64,000 nt of DNA from Candidatus Tenderia electrophaga (GTDB lineage: Bacteria; Pseudomonadota; Gammaproteobacteria; Tenderiales; Tenderiaceae): contig CP013099.1 of assembly GCA_001447805.1 (NCBI GenBank), forward strand, positions 620,001 through 684,000, in the 5' to 3' direction. Below are positions 45,761 to 54,005 of the stretch, one piece after another; positions within the stretch are counted from its first letter, which is position 1, and every line of letters starts with the position of its first letter. A program made the position numbers and the translations under genes. The notes under the pieces are model-generated. The model worked only from the letters and a program-made list of their open reading frames with translations. It was not told where the DNA came from and did no database searches.

Positions 45761-47691
45761 CGCAATTGGCGAATCAGGCCTCTCGCGGCATGAGTTGTGA
45801 GATGTGCGTCGTGAGAACAGTTAGTAAAATACTCTTCTAATTGGTATGCGATAAGTTGAGCAGCGAATGGACACGACGCCAATCCGCGCGACCCATGCCC
45901 GCTACTGATAAATAACCCGGGCATGTATTCCGCCTTTTTATACTTATGCACGGGCTTGCCATGCCGCAGGTCGGTGTATTCCCGCCGGTAAAATTCCACA
46001 TCCGGTACCGGCCCGATCACCGGTAGGTGGTCTTGGGTTGAGGTGCGAAACGCGACCCGGCCCGAGCGCGATGTTAATGCGCCAAGGCCGAGTTTTTCGC
46101 TCAAGGCTGTTAGCACCTTCTGTTCGCTTTCCGGACGCAACTCTGTACTGTCGTCATCCGGATCGTAGCTGGCGCCGACACAGTGCAGGCCGTTGTAGGC
46201 CGGAATGATATAGCCGTCGTAACAAAGGGGTGTCTTCAGTGCGGCGCTGTTACTGCCGGGTTCTAGATATACCAGCTGTCCGCGTACTTTCTGCAGTTTG
46301 AAAATGTCGGTTCCTAGTAGCCGCTCGGCATCATGACCGTTGGCGATAATGACGGTTTCCGCGCGTGCGACCTCACCGTGCGCGTCGCCGATGCGCCATT
46401 CTCCGTTTTCGCGTTTCAAATCGAGTGCTGATTGGTGCAATAGGGTTGTAATGTTGCGGTCTTCATCTTCGAGCAGCCAGTGGCACAAGGCCGGCGGATC
46501 CAGCCAGCCACCGCCGGGATAGAACAGCCCGCCGCATGGAACCTGGACGCCGCAGCGGTCACTGGCGTCCTCTGCGTCACAGATCTCCAGTACCTCGGGC
46601 GGTAATCCCAGCGCCTGCATGCGCCGCTGTTGTGTGTCATCACATAGTTGCAGCACGCCGCTTTGAAACCAGGGCAGTGCCGGATTGCGCTTTTTTATTT
46701 GATTGAGCCAATGCGCGGTGTGCAGAAAGGCGCTGAGATAAAAACGGCCGGCGGCGCTCATGTCGGCGGTGAGGCGTGGCATGACGACGCCGGCCAGGTT
46801 GCCGGAGGCCTCCTGCGCCACCTGGGCGTGGCGCTCGATAATCGTGATGCGCCAGCCGCACTGCGCCAGGGAATGGGCGACGCTGCAGCCGGCCAGGCCG
46901 GCGCCGATGACTACGGCGTGCTTGCTGGTGATGGTTGCTTCAGGATATTGGAACCACGGTTGTCGGCCATGCATTTCGGGGGCGTCGACCAGCCGCCCGC
47001 TGAGCATGTCGCGCTTGCGGCCGAAGCCGGGGCGGGTGCTGACCTCGAAACCGGCCTCTTGAAGTCCACGCCTGACGGCCCCTGCGGCGCTGAAGGTGGC
47101 GAAGCTGGCGCCGGGCCTGCTCAACCGCGCGATGTGTTGAAACAGGGTCGGGGTCCACATATCCGGATTCTTGCTCGGGGCGAAGCCGTCCAGATACCAG
47201 GCCTCGACATAACGCCCTTCGAGGTCGGCGAACATCTCGGCGGCGTCGCCGAACAGCAGCGTCAATGTCACGCGACCGTTCATGAGCCGACGCTGGTGCA
47301 GACCGTGGACCAGGGGCGGATACTGTTCCAGTAGCTCCGCGCCCGGCTTGGCCAGGGACGGCCAGTAGCCGATGGCCCGTCGCAGGTCCGTTCGGGTGAG
47401 CGGGTGTTTCTCCACGGCGAGATAGTCGAGACGGGCGTCGGCGGCGGCACTGCGCAGCCATTCACTCACGCTGCAGAGAAAATTGAGCCCGGTGCCGAAG
47501 CCGGTCTCGGCGATGCAGAATCGGCTATGTCCTTGCCAACGTTGCGGCAGTTGATTGCCCTGCAGAAAGACGTGGCGGGTTTCGTCCAAGGCGCCGTCTT
47601 GGGAAAAATAGATGTCTTGATGGTGGCGACAGCGGGGCGTCGCCCTATCCCAGTCGATTTGGGCCGGCACCAGGGGGTGGTAACGGCTCAT
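45748..47691 (-). CDS. mnmC: tRNA 5-methylaminomethyl-2-thiouridine biosynthesis bifunctional protein
   Basis: Performs the last two steps of mnm5s2U34 formation: the C-terminal FAD oxidase removes the carboxymethyl group, then the N-terminal methyltransferase adds a methyl. 647 residues (E. coli 668). The N-terminal SAM domain has ETGFGTGLNFL, then EAWYLDGFAPSKNPDMW; the FAD domain starts near residue 265 with VVIGAGLAGCSVAHSLAQ and has IIPAYNGLHCVGASYD. Starts 3 bases after the Nudix gene's stop, so co-transcription is likely. Confidence 0.96.
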   Translation of the reverse strand: MSRYHPLVPAQIDWDRATPRCRHHQDIYFSQDGALDETRHVFLQGNQLPQRWQGHSRFCIAETGFGTGLNFLCSVSEWLRSAAADARLDYLAVEKHPLTRTDLRRAIGYWPSLAKPGAELLEQYPPLVHGLHQRRLMNGRVTLTLLFGDAAEMFADLEGRYVEAWYLDGFAPSKNPDMWTPTLFQHIARLSRPGASFATFSAAGAVRRGLQEAGFEVSTRPGFGRKRDMLSGRLVDAPEMHGRQPWFQYPEATITSKHAVVIGAGLAGCSVAHSLAQCGWRITIIERHAQVAQEASGNLAGVVMPRLTADMSAAGRFYLSAFLHTAHWLNQIKKRNPALPWFQSGVLQLCDDTQQRRMQALGLPPEVLEICDAEDASDRCGVQVPCGGLFYPGGGWLDPPALCHWLLEDEDRNITTLLHQSALDLKRENGEWRIGDAHGEVARAETVIIANGHDAERLLGTDIFKLQKVRGQLVYLEPGSNSAALKTPLCYDGYIIPAYNGLHCVGASYDPDDDSTELRPESEQKVLTALSEKLGLGALTSRSGRVAFRTSTQDHLPVIGPVPDVEFYRREYTDLRHGKPVHKYKKAEYMPGLFISSGHGSRGLASCPFAAQLIAYQLEEYFTNCSHDAHLTTHAARGLIRQLRKQK

Positions 47692-47694
47692 TGC

Positions 47695-48237
47695 CTAGTC
47701 GAGTACGCGGCTCTTGGCCACCATGCGTTGGATGGAGGGCTCGGGCGCCAGCCGTTGGGCGTCGTCCAGGCTGACCCAGGCCAGGTCTTTGGACTCGCCG
47801 CTGAGCGTGAGCGGGGCGCGACGGTCGGCCTCGAGCAGGAAGCGCACGTCGTAATGATAATGGGCCGCTTCGTCTTTGCGCGCCGGGATGAGATGCACGT
47901 CGACATCAAAGATCGCATCGCGCAGCGGCTGCAATTGCGCCAGGCCGGACTCCTCCCGTCCCTCGCGCAGGGCGACGTTGAGGGTGTGGCCGTCGCCGTC
48001 GGAATGGCCGCCGAGCTGCAGCCAGCGGTCCAGCTTGCGATGATGGGTGAGCAGCACATGGGTGCGTTCATGGTCGACGATCCAGGCCGAACCGGTGACG
48101 TGGCCGATGCTCAGGCTGCGTTCAAAACAGCCCTCGTGGCGGGCGACAAATTCGATGATTTGTTGCAGCATGTCGGCTTCGGCGGCGTCAAAGGGGCAGT
48201 GCCGATTGAGCTTGTCCTGCAGGAAATTTCTGTGCAT
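47695..48237 (-). CDS. Nudix hydrolase
   Basis: 180 residues. The Nudix box GGHSDGDGHTLNVALREGREESGL region has REGREESG in place, while the usual first Glu of the G-x5-E part is Gly; this GGHSDGD variant is known in a subfamily of larger Nudix proteins. The substrate is unknown. It is the first gene of a Nudix-mnmC pair on the minus strand. No signal peptide. The ATG at 48237 is the only good start. Confidence 0.85.
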   Translation of the reverse strand: MHRNFLQDKLNRHCPFDAAEADMLQQIIEFVARHEGCFERSLSIGHVTGSAWIVDHERTHVLLTHHRKLDRWLQLGGHSDGDGHTLNVALREGREESGLAQLQPLRDAIFDVDVHLIPARKDEAAHYHYDVRFLLEADRRAPLTLSGESKDLAWVSLDDAQRLAPEPSIQRMVAKSRVLD

Positions 48238-48286
48238 AACGACTCCGTTTTGTGCGGCGTCAGTTTACCACAGGGAAGGCGTGTGC

Positions 48287-49192
48287 TTAGGGCGCCATCT
48301 GCTTCAGACCTTTGACGACCTCTTCGGTCAACAGATCAGGTTCGAACTTGGTCAGGGTCTCGTCGGCGCCGGCGTCCCGGGCATGCTCGGCGTTTACCTT
48401 GCCGTCCAGGGAAGTGTGCAGCAGGATGTACATAGCCTGATAACGCGGATTGGCGCGGATCTCGCGCGTCAGTTGGTAGCCGTCCATTTCCGGCATTTCG
48501 ATGTCGGAGATGACGATGGGCACGCAGTCGGTGGCCTTGTCGCAATCGCGCGTCAGGGTGTCGATCAGCGCCATGGCCTCTTTGCCGTCGCGGGCGGTGA
48601 TGTGATGGATGCCCAGTTGGTCCAGGATGCGGCAGGTCTGGTTGCGCGCCACGGTGGAATCGTCCACCACCAGGATATTGCGGTCTTTCAGTTTGGCGAT
48701 CAGGGCCGGGTCCAGCTGGTCTTGGGGGGCGACGTCGCTATCCGAGACCTGGTGCATCACCTGCTCTACGTCCACCAGTTGCACCAGCTGGTTTTCCATG
48801 CGGATCACGCCGGTGATGAAACTGCTGGCGGCGCCGCTGGGGGGCGGCAGCACTTCATTCCAATCGCGCACCACGATGCGATCCACCCCCGAGACCAGAA
48901 AGCCTTGGGTGGAGCGACTGAACTCGGCGATGATCACCTTCTGTTCCGCATTGGTTTCGGCCCTGATGCCGGACCGGCCGATGGCCAGCGCCAGGTCGAT
49001 GATCGGCACCGTTTTGCCGCGCAACTCCGCCACGCCCACCACGGTGGGGCTGGAATGGGGGATTTGGGTGAGCGCAGGCCTGGGAATTATCTCCTTTACT
49101 TTCAGCACGTTAATACCAAAGTTCTGCTTCGTGTTGAGCCGGAACAGCAATAGCTCAAGGCGAGTGGTGGATGGTTTGATACTGGACTGCAT
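48287..49192 (-). CDS. cheV: Chemotaxis coupling protein CheV
   Basis: 301 residues, CheW domain (about 10-150: [36 protein letters not shown]) plus a C-terminal receiver domain ([31 protein letters not shown] with the phospho-Asp, and the final LTKFEPD lysine). It couples chemoreceptors to CheA and is adjusted by phosphorylation. The start ATG at 49192 has GGGAAAA upstream; a longer in-frame reading to 49327 has none. No other chemotaxis gene is in the window. Confidence 0.94.
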   Translation of the reverse strand: MQSSIKPSTTRLELLLFRLNTKQNFGINVLKVKEIIPRPALTQIPHSSPTVVGVAELRGKTVPIIDLALAIGRSGIRAETNAEQKVIIAEFSRSTQGFLVSGVDRIVVRDWNEVLPPPSGAASSFITGVIRMENQLVQLVDVEQVMHQVSDSDVAPQDQLDPALIAKLKDRNILVVDDSTVARNQTCRILDQLGIHHITARDGKEAMALIDTLTRDCDKATDCVPIVISDIEMPEMDGYQLTREIRANPRYQAMYILLHTSLDGKVNAEHARDAGADETLTKFEPDLLTEEVVKGLKQMAP

Positions 49193-49369
49193 GGTTTTTC
49201 CCTGCGTTGCGCTATAGCTATTTTCGGTATTTGGGGCGGAATCTTTACCTTGTCGGGCCCATGGACATGGCCGGGAAGCGGCGCGAATCATTCTGATTTG
49301 ATTGGAAAAAGCGCTACAATAAGGCATACCTCAAATTGCCGGCCAGCAGGCCGGAGCAAGGAGTCCTAT

Positions 49370-49858
49370 ATGGTGGTTTTTTCTACACGTCTGGGTGATA
49401 TCAAGATCGAGCTGTTGCCGGAGCAGGCCCCCCTGACGGTGGAGAATTTTCTCCGCTACGTCGATGACGGCTTTTTCGACGGCACCGTTTTTCACCGGAT
49501 AGTGCCGGGGTTTGTGATCCAAGGGGGCGGATTCAACGCCGCCATGGAGCAGCAGGCGACCCGCGCGCCGATCAAGAACGAGGCCGACAACGGCCTGAAG
49601 AACAGCCGCGGCACCTTATCCATGGCGCGCACGCAGGCGGTGGACAGCGCCACCTCGCAATTCTTTATCAATCTGGCGGACAACGCCTTCCTGGATCACG
49701 GCGAGCGCGACTTCGGCTATGCCGTATTCGGGCGCGTGGTCGAGGGTATGGACGTGGTCGACCGCATCGCCGCCGAGCCCACGGCCGATCATGGCATGCA
49801 CCAGAACGTACCGCGCGAACCGGTGGTGGTGACGGCGGCGACACGCGTGGCCGACTAA
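49370..49858 (+). CDS. ppiB: Cyclophilin-type peptidyl-prolyl isomerase B
   Basis: 162 residues without a signal peptide, so the cytoplasmic PpiB rather than Ppi[39 protein letters not shown] (catalytic Arg region), [19 protein letters not shown] and the [16 protein letters not shown] end are the cyclophilin core. Start ATG 49370, behind AAGGAGTCC; the frame stays open upstream with no ribosome site. A Nudix gene begins 14 bases later and is probably co-transcribed. Confidence 0.95.
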   Translation: MVVFSTRLGDIKIELLPEQAPLTVENFLRYVDDGFFDGTVFHRIVPGFVIQGGGFNAAMEQQATRAPIKNEADNGLKNSRGTLSMARTQAVDSATSQFFINLADNAFLDHGERDFGYAVFGRVVEGMDVVDRIAAEPTADHGMHQNVPREPVVVTAATRVAD

Positions 49859-49872
49859 GGCCTTAAGCTGTC

Positions 49873-50310
49873 GTGGGCGCCGGGCAAGACAGCAATCCCA
49901 TCTCGGCCGGTGTGGTCATCCTGCGCTGCATCGACGGCGAATGGCATTACCTGCTGCTGCGCGCCTACCAATATTGGGATTTCCCCAAGGGCCTGGTGGA
50001 GCCGGGCGAGGACGAGTTCGCCGCCGCGCTGCGTGAGGTGGAGGAGGAAACCACCCTGGTCGAGCTCGATTTCTGCTGGGGACACGTCTTCTTTCAGACG
50101 CCGCCCTACGGCAAGTTCCGCAAGATTGCGCGCTATTACATCGCCCGCTGCGATCACGGCGCGGTAGACCTGCCGGTGGCCGAGGCGCTGGGCCGGGCCG
50201 AGCATGAAGAGTTCCGCTGGGTGACTATGGAACAGGCGCACCGGCTGGTCTCCCCCCGGGTCCAGCAAGTGCTGGGTTGGGCCGAGAACATCATCATCGC
50301 GACCCCCTAA
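49873..50310 (+). CDS. Nudix hydrolase, Ap4A-pyrophosphatase-like
   Basis: 145 residues with a complete Nudix box, GLVEPGEDEFAAALREVEEE followed by T. YQYWDFPKGLVEPGE just before it and SAGVVILRCIDGEWHYLLLR at the start resemble small bis(5'-nucleosyl)-tetraphosphate hydrolases of the NUDT2/MutT group. Substrate unproven. It starts with GTG at 49873, 14 bases after ppiB. A 262-base gap follows, in which the promoter of the response-regulator gene must lie; no motif in it is convincing. Confidence 0.85.
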   Translation: MGAGQDSNPISAGVVILRCIDGEWHYLLLRAYQYWDFPKGLVEPGEDEFAAALREVEEETTLVELDFCWGHVFFQTPPYGKFRKIARYYIARCDHGAVDLPVAEALGRAEHEEFRWVTMEQAHRLVSPRVQQVLGWAENIIIATP

Positions 50311-50572
50311 TGATGACCGCCGCATCCGTGCGGCAGCGACCAATCCCAAGGTCTTGCGACCACAATCATGGCGGGCATTTAGCGCGGGCTCAGCTGCCGC
50401 GCAGACTTTTGTTAAACTTCATCGGACGGGTAACAATCGTTTACAATTCCTACGCTGGGGTCTGGAGGCGGCATAGGAATTCGACGCCAGGGGAGCGGTA
50501 TTTTTATGCCGCGTTATTCTAGCCCGCATGTCTCACCGGGCTAGTCAGAAGTTAAGGACGATGTAACGAATC

Positions 50573-51274
50573 ATGCGGATTGCCATCGTGGAGGACGACC
50601 CTGATCAGGCGGCGCTGCTGCAGGCCTGGCTGAGCGCCGAGGATTTCGATTGCCATATTTTCGAGGACGGGATCAAGGCCATCAAGGGCCTGCAGAAAGA
50701 CAATTATGATCTGGTGCTGTTGGACTGGTATCTGCCCCAGATGACGGGCACCGAAGTGTTGGAATGGATTCGCAACGAGCTCGATTGGAAGATGCCGGTG
50801 ATCTTCGTCACCCAGCGCGACAATGAAGAAGACCTGGCCTACGCCTTGGAGAACGGCGCCGACGATTATGTGGCCAAACCCATCAAGCCGGTGGTGCTCA
50901 TGGCGCGGATCCATGCCTTGCTGCGCCGCGTGCGAGGGGGTGGGGGTGAATCGGAGTCCGACAGGGTTCAATCTTTCGGCCAGTTTCGCTTCGATCCCCA
51001 ATCTAGCCAGCTGTTTATCCAAGACACCCCGATTGTACTGACTCAGAAGGAATTCGAGCTGGCCCTGTTCATGTTCCGCAACGCCGGGCGCTTGATGTCG
51101 CGTTCCTATCTGCTGGAAAACGTCTGGGGCCATAGCGCCGAACTCAACACCCGTACCCTGGACACGCATATCAGCCGCCTGCGTAAAAAACTGCAATTGG
51201 GCGAAGACTCCGGTTGGCGCCTGAACTCAGTGTATCACCAGGGCTATCGCCTTGAGTCAGTCGCGGGGCATTGA
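50573..51274 (+). CDS. Orphan OmpR/PhoB-type response regulator
   Basis: 233 residues. Receiver domain about 1-120: acidic pocket IVEDDPDQ, phospho-Asp51 in LLDWYLPQMTG, FVTQRDN and the lysine of VAKPIKP; then a winged-helix DNA-binding domain (EFELALFMFRNAG ... RTLDTHISRLRKKL and GYRL at the end). A Gly-rich linker (RGGGGESESD) joins them. No histidine kinase is adjacent, so partner and targets are unknown; the membrane protein that follows could be linked (inference). Confidence 0.93.
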   Translation: MRIAIVEDDPDQAALLQAWLSAEDFDCHIFEDGIKAIKGLQKDNYDLVLLDWYLPQMTGTEVLEWIRNELDWKMPVIFVTQRDNEEDLAYALENGADDYVAKPIKPVVLMARIHALLRRVRGGGGESESDRVQSFGQFRFDPQSSQLFIQDTPIVLTQKEFELALFMFRNAGRLMSRSYLLENVWGHSAELNTRTLDTHISRLRKKLQLGEDSGWRLNSVYHQGYRLESVAGH

Positions 51275-51312
51275 CCGGGGCGGGTGACAGCTTGGTGCCG
51301 GAAGGCTAGCGC

Positions 51313-51957
51313 GTGGCCGGATTATCCCTCCCGCTGCGCCGCGCGTTGGCCTGGGCCTATCTGGTTCTGGCGCTGGCAGCACCGCTCATGGTGGTGTTGC
51401 TGCCCGGCGCAGCGCCCTTGTCCGTCAATGAAAAATTGCTCACTGTGGCAAATGGTCGCTTCGTCGATCATCAGGCGGCCCTGGGCCAGGGGGCGGACAA
51501 TTACAGCGTCGATGTGCTCAATGACTTGGCCGGGGTGAGCGCCAGTGCCGCCGCAGATTATCCCGACGGCAGCAACGCCCTGCTGGCCCGTTTTGATTCG
51601 CCAAGTGCCGCCGCTGCCGCGCTCAACACCCTGAAGCAAATGATTCCACACCGGCAAGAAGTGCATGACCTCTGGGCTATCCACTTCACCGCGGACAGCG
51701 GCGAATACGTCATGCTGGCCGCCGTGGATGCGGTGTTGGCGATGGTCATCACCGAGCGCGAGGCCATGGCCCGCAGCCGTCTGGCCGCCTTGCCCGCCTT
51801 GAATTACCACCCCCATCCCGGCCTCGGGGCCGTGCTGCGGCAGCAATCCCCCTGGATCGGCTTCGCCGCCCTGGCGTTCTACGCCATGGCGCAGTGGTTG
51901 TTGCTGCGCTTCTTGTTTGCCTGGGCCGGTATGCCGCGACTGCCGTCCAAGGCCTAG
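51313..51957 (+). CDS. Membrane protein of unknown function with periplasmic domain
   Basis: 214 residues, not recognised. A basic start (SLPLRRALAW) leads into a membrane helix (AYLVLALAAPLMVVLLPGAA), then about 130 soluble residues and a second helix near the C-terminus (WIGFAALAFYAMAQWLLLRFL). The middle (DNYSVDVLNDLAG ... SPSAAAAALNTLKQMI) would be periplasmic. It begins with GTG at 51313, 38 bases behind the response regulator. This topology is sensor-like but no kinase follows. DUF2288 comes next. Confidence 0.6.
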   Translation: MAGLSLPLRRALAWAYLVLALAAPLMVVLLPGAAPLSVNEKLLTVANGRFVDHQAALGQGADNYSVDVLNDLAGVSASAAADYPDGSNALLARFDSPSAAAAALNTLKQMIPHRQEVHDLWAIHFTADSGEYVMLAAVDAVLAMVITEREAMARSRLAALPALNYHPHPGLGAVLRQQSPWIGFAALAFYAMAQWLLLRFLFAWAGMPRLPSKA

Positions 51958-51994
51958 GCTTGTATACTGCACCCCGCGCGTACTTGAGGAACAA

Positions 51995-52300
51995 ATGATG
52001 GATGAATCAGAGATCGACTTACGCACCCGGCTCAATGCCGAGACCGGCAAACTGGTCTGGCCCGAACTGGAGCGCCATTTCGCCCGCGGCGTGGTGATCC
52101 GGGTGGACCCCGCGCTCGACCTGATCGACGTGGCCGTGGCCGTGGCCGAGGACGACAAGGCCAAGGTTGAGGCGTGGATGCAGGCCGGGCGGGTCGCCCA
52201 CCCCTCTATGGAAGACGCCCGCGCGTGGGTCGAGCGCCAGCCCGATTTCTGGGCCGTGGTGGTGGCGCCCTGGGTGCTGGTCCAGGACGTCACTGAATAA
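51995..52300 (+). CDS. DUF2288 family protein
   Basis: 101 residues. LRTRLNAETGKLVWPELERHFARG, VIRVDPALDLIDVAVAVAEDD and the PDFWAVVVAPWVLVQ end match DUF2288 as I recall it. Function unknown, cytoplasmic. GAGGAACAA precedes the ATG at 51995 (a second ATG lies 3 bases on). TATACT sits 27 bases upstream (51963-51968) as a possible -10 box. Confidence 0.83.
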   Translation: MMDESEIDLRTRLNAETGKLVWPELERHFARGVVIRVDPALDLIDVAVAVAEDDKAKVEAWMQAGRVAHPSMEDARAWVERQPDFWAVVVAPWVLVQDVTE

Positions 52301-52338
52301 CCCATACACCGTGAGGCCTTTGCGCCGCCGCGATGGCG

Positions 52339-52344
52339 TATAAT
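52339..52344 (+). promoter_or_regulatory. Possible -10 box before first propeller gene
   Basis: TATAAT, a perfect -10 consensus, lies 39 bases after the DUF2288 stop and about 50 bases before the propeller start. No good -35 box is at the usual distance, so this is tentative. If real, it makes the in-frame ATG at 52333 too early to be a start. Confidence 0.35.
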
Positions 52345-52392
52345 GCCCGCCAGGTTTTGCTTAAAGTAATCCACATTCAAGCGTTTAAGGTG

Positions 52393-53649
52393 ATGGTTTT
52401 GGCTAAGAAGATGATCGATTTTGCAGTGGCGTACTACGCCGGCGACCGTAAGACCGGCACGATTACCGTGGTGCGCCGCCGTAACGGCGAGGTGCACAGC
52501 AAACAACTTCCCAACGCCCCGGAGAGCGGCAAGGAGAAGGCGCGCAAACCCATCTTCGTCGGCCTGGCCGAGGAGGATCGGGTCATCACCCTCGATCCCG
52601 ACACCAAGCAGATCCATGTTGACGAGCGCTTCGTGCCCGATGCCTTTCCGGCCCATCTCTATTCCGACCCCCATAGCGCCCGCGACTGGTTCATGAACGA
52701 CGGCGACAAGGAGACCGGCAACGATACCCTCAACTGTGGCGAGCGCGGCTCCTCGGTCACGGTGGTGGAAAACAGTGGCAACGTTCAGGCCAGATATCTC
52801 AAGACCGTGTGTGTCGGCCGCGGCCATCATCAGTGCCACTTCAGCTATCCCTCGACCGAGATGCCGGAGGTACCCTATCAGGCCTATGTCAGCAACCTGA
52901 AGGACGGCACCATCTCGGTGATCGGCAATAACGCCGACCGTCCCGACAGCTTTCTCCAGCTTATGGCCACCATCAACCTGTGTGAGCCGGAAAAGGAAGA
53001 TTTTGATGTGCCCCAGGTGCCCAATAACGCCTTTCCCCACGGCCTGGTCTACTCCAAGGTCTCCGGCAAGGTCTACAACCTGAACAACGGCTACGGCACC
53101 ATCGCCGTGATCGATCCGGTGAGTCACCAGATTGAACAGCGCATCCCCTTTAAGGGCTTCAGTAATCTGTTCATCAGCCCTTGTGGCCGCTATGTGATCG
53201 GCCGCGGCGCCGACCGCAAATCCGATCCCGATCATGTTGTCGCCAAGATGGCGGTGCTGGACGTCAGCAATCACGAAGTACTGGACCGGATCGATTTGCC
53301 CGATGTTTATATCAGTAAGTACTTTTTTAATCCCGAGGGCGACAAGCTCTATCTCACCACCTCATCCTCCGGCAGTGAGCAGCAGCAGGCCAATCTCAAG
53401 ACCGATGCCGTGCTGGTCTTCGATCTGAGCGCCCTGCCCAAGCTCAGGCTGGCGGCGGAGCTGCGCCTGGGCGCCCCGGCCGGCACGCTGGACTTTCTGG
53501 CCCCAAGCGGCACGACCGAGCTGGTGTTCGCCTCTACCGCCGCCGACGGCGCGGTCACCCTGATCGACCCCAGCGCGCACGAGGTGCTGGAAACCCTGCC
53601 GATGGTCGAGCCCCAGCCCCACTCGCGGCTGTGGCTGCTGCCCGGCTGA
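52393..53649 (+). CDS. Propeller-like protein of unknown family (paralogue A)
   Basis: About 418 residues, no signal peptide. Repeated blade-like units (AVYYAGDRKTGTITVV-, VYNLNNGYGTIAVIDP-, VAKMAVLDVSN-type strands with V-D/N endings) suggest a seven-bladed propeller of the YncE/WD-like kind. Landmarks: WFMNDGDKETGNDTLNCG (Asp/Asn/Gly-rich, calcium-loop-like), TVCVGRGHHQCH, PYQAYVSNLKDGTISVIGN, TINLCEP, VPNNAFPHGLVY, SPCGRYVIGRGADRKSD. The protein at 60199-61473 carries the same landmarks in the same order. Start uncertain: ATG 52393 (MVLAKKM) or 52411. Activity unknown; a metal or ligand site built from Cys, His and Asp is a guess. Confidence 0.7.
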   Translation: MVLAKKMIDFAVAYYAGDRKTGTITVVRRRNGEVHSKQLPNAPESGKEKARKPIFVGLAEEDRVITLDPDTKQIHVDERFVPDAFPAHLYSDPHSARDWFMNDGDKETGNDTLNCGERGSSVTVVENSGNVQARYLKTVCVGRGHHQCHFSYPSTEMPEVPYQAYVSNLKDGTISVIGNNADRPDSFLQLMATINLCEPEKEDFDVPQVPNNAFPHGLVYSKVSGKVYNLNNGYGTIAVIDPVSHQIEQRIPFKGFSNLFISPCGRYVIGRGADRKSDPDHVVAKMAVLDVSNHEVLDRIDLPDVYISKYFFNPEGDKLYLTTSSSGSEQQQANLKTDAVLVFDLSALPKLRLAAELRLGAPAGTLDFLAPSGTTELVFASTAADGAVTLIDPSAHEVLETLPMVEPQPHSRLWLLPG

Positions 53650-53708
53650 GGCCACGTTAGTCGTCGGCACGAAAGTTGCGCCTGGCTGAAAGATTTATTA
53701 CCTTAGAG

Positions 53709-53743
53709 CGGCGGTGGGGAACTCCGGAGGGAAGCCCCGCCGT
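53709..53743 (+). promoter_or_regulatory. Hairpin leader upstream of the small membrane protein
   Basis: A stem pairs GGCGGTGGGG (53710-53719 region) with CCCCGCCG (53735-53742), including a G-T pair, and encloses a second palindrome CTCCGGAG (53722-53729). No T-run follows, so it is not a simple terminator. It lies about 70 bases before the small gene at 53810 and may be part of its 5' leader. Confidence 0.4.
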
Positions 53744-53809
53744 ATTCCAATAACAGTGAATTGGGCGTCGGCATTGGCCGGCGACCCGCTTTCGGGAGAG
53801 AAAAAAACG

Positions 53810-53959
53810 ATGATTTCAGCTAAAAAGAAACCCAATCCTTACCTGGCCCTGGGCTCAGGCATCGTCGGTGTGGCCGCCGTGCCCGTGGTGATGATGAATC
53901 CCGCTCTCGGTATCGCCATGCTGTTTCTATGCATGCTGATGATCTATCACGCCAGCTAA
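53810..53959 (+). CDS. Small membrane protein
   Basis: 49 residues, not recognised. A short lysine-rich start (MISAKKKPNP) is followed by a nearly continuous hydrophobic stretch (YLALGSGIVGVAAVPVVMMN, then PALGIAMLFLCMLMIYHAS), enough for one or two membrane helices. GGGAGAG precedes the ATG at 53810 at good distance. It lies 160 bases after propeller A and converges with the symporter gene. A real gene is likely from the ribosome site and amino-acid pattern; function unknown. Confidence 0.6.
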   Translation: MISAKKKPNPYLALGSGIVGVAAVPVVMMNPALGIAMLFLCMLMIYHAS

Positions 53960-54005
53960 GACCTGCCGCGCTGGCCGGCGCGTGCGTCGGCCAGTCTTTC
54001 TCTCC

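Noticed and set aside
51322..53274. Minus-strand frame of 650 codons across the membrane gene, DUF2288 and propeller A
   Set aside because: It crosses three independent genes with their own ribosome sites; no domain could be seen in it.
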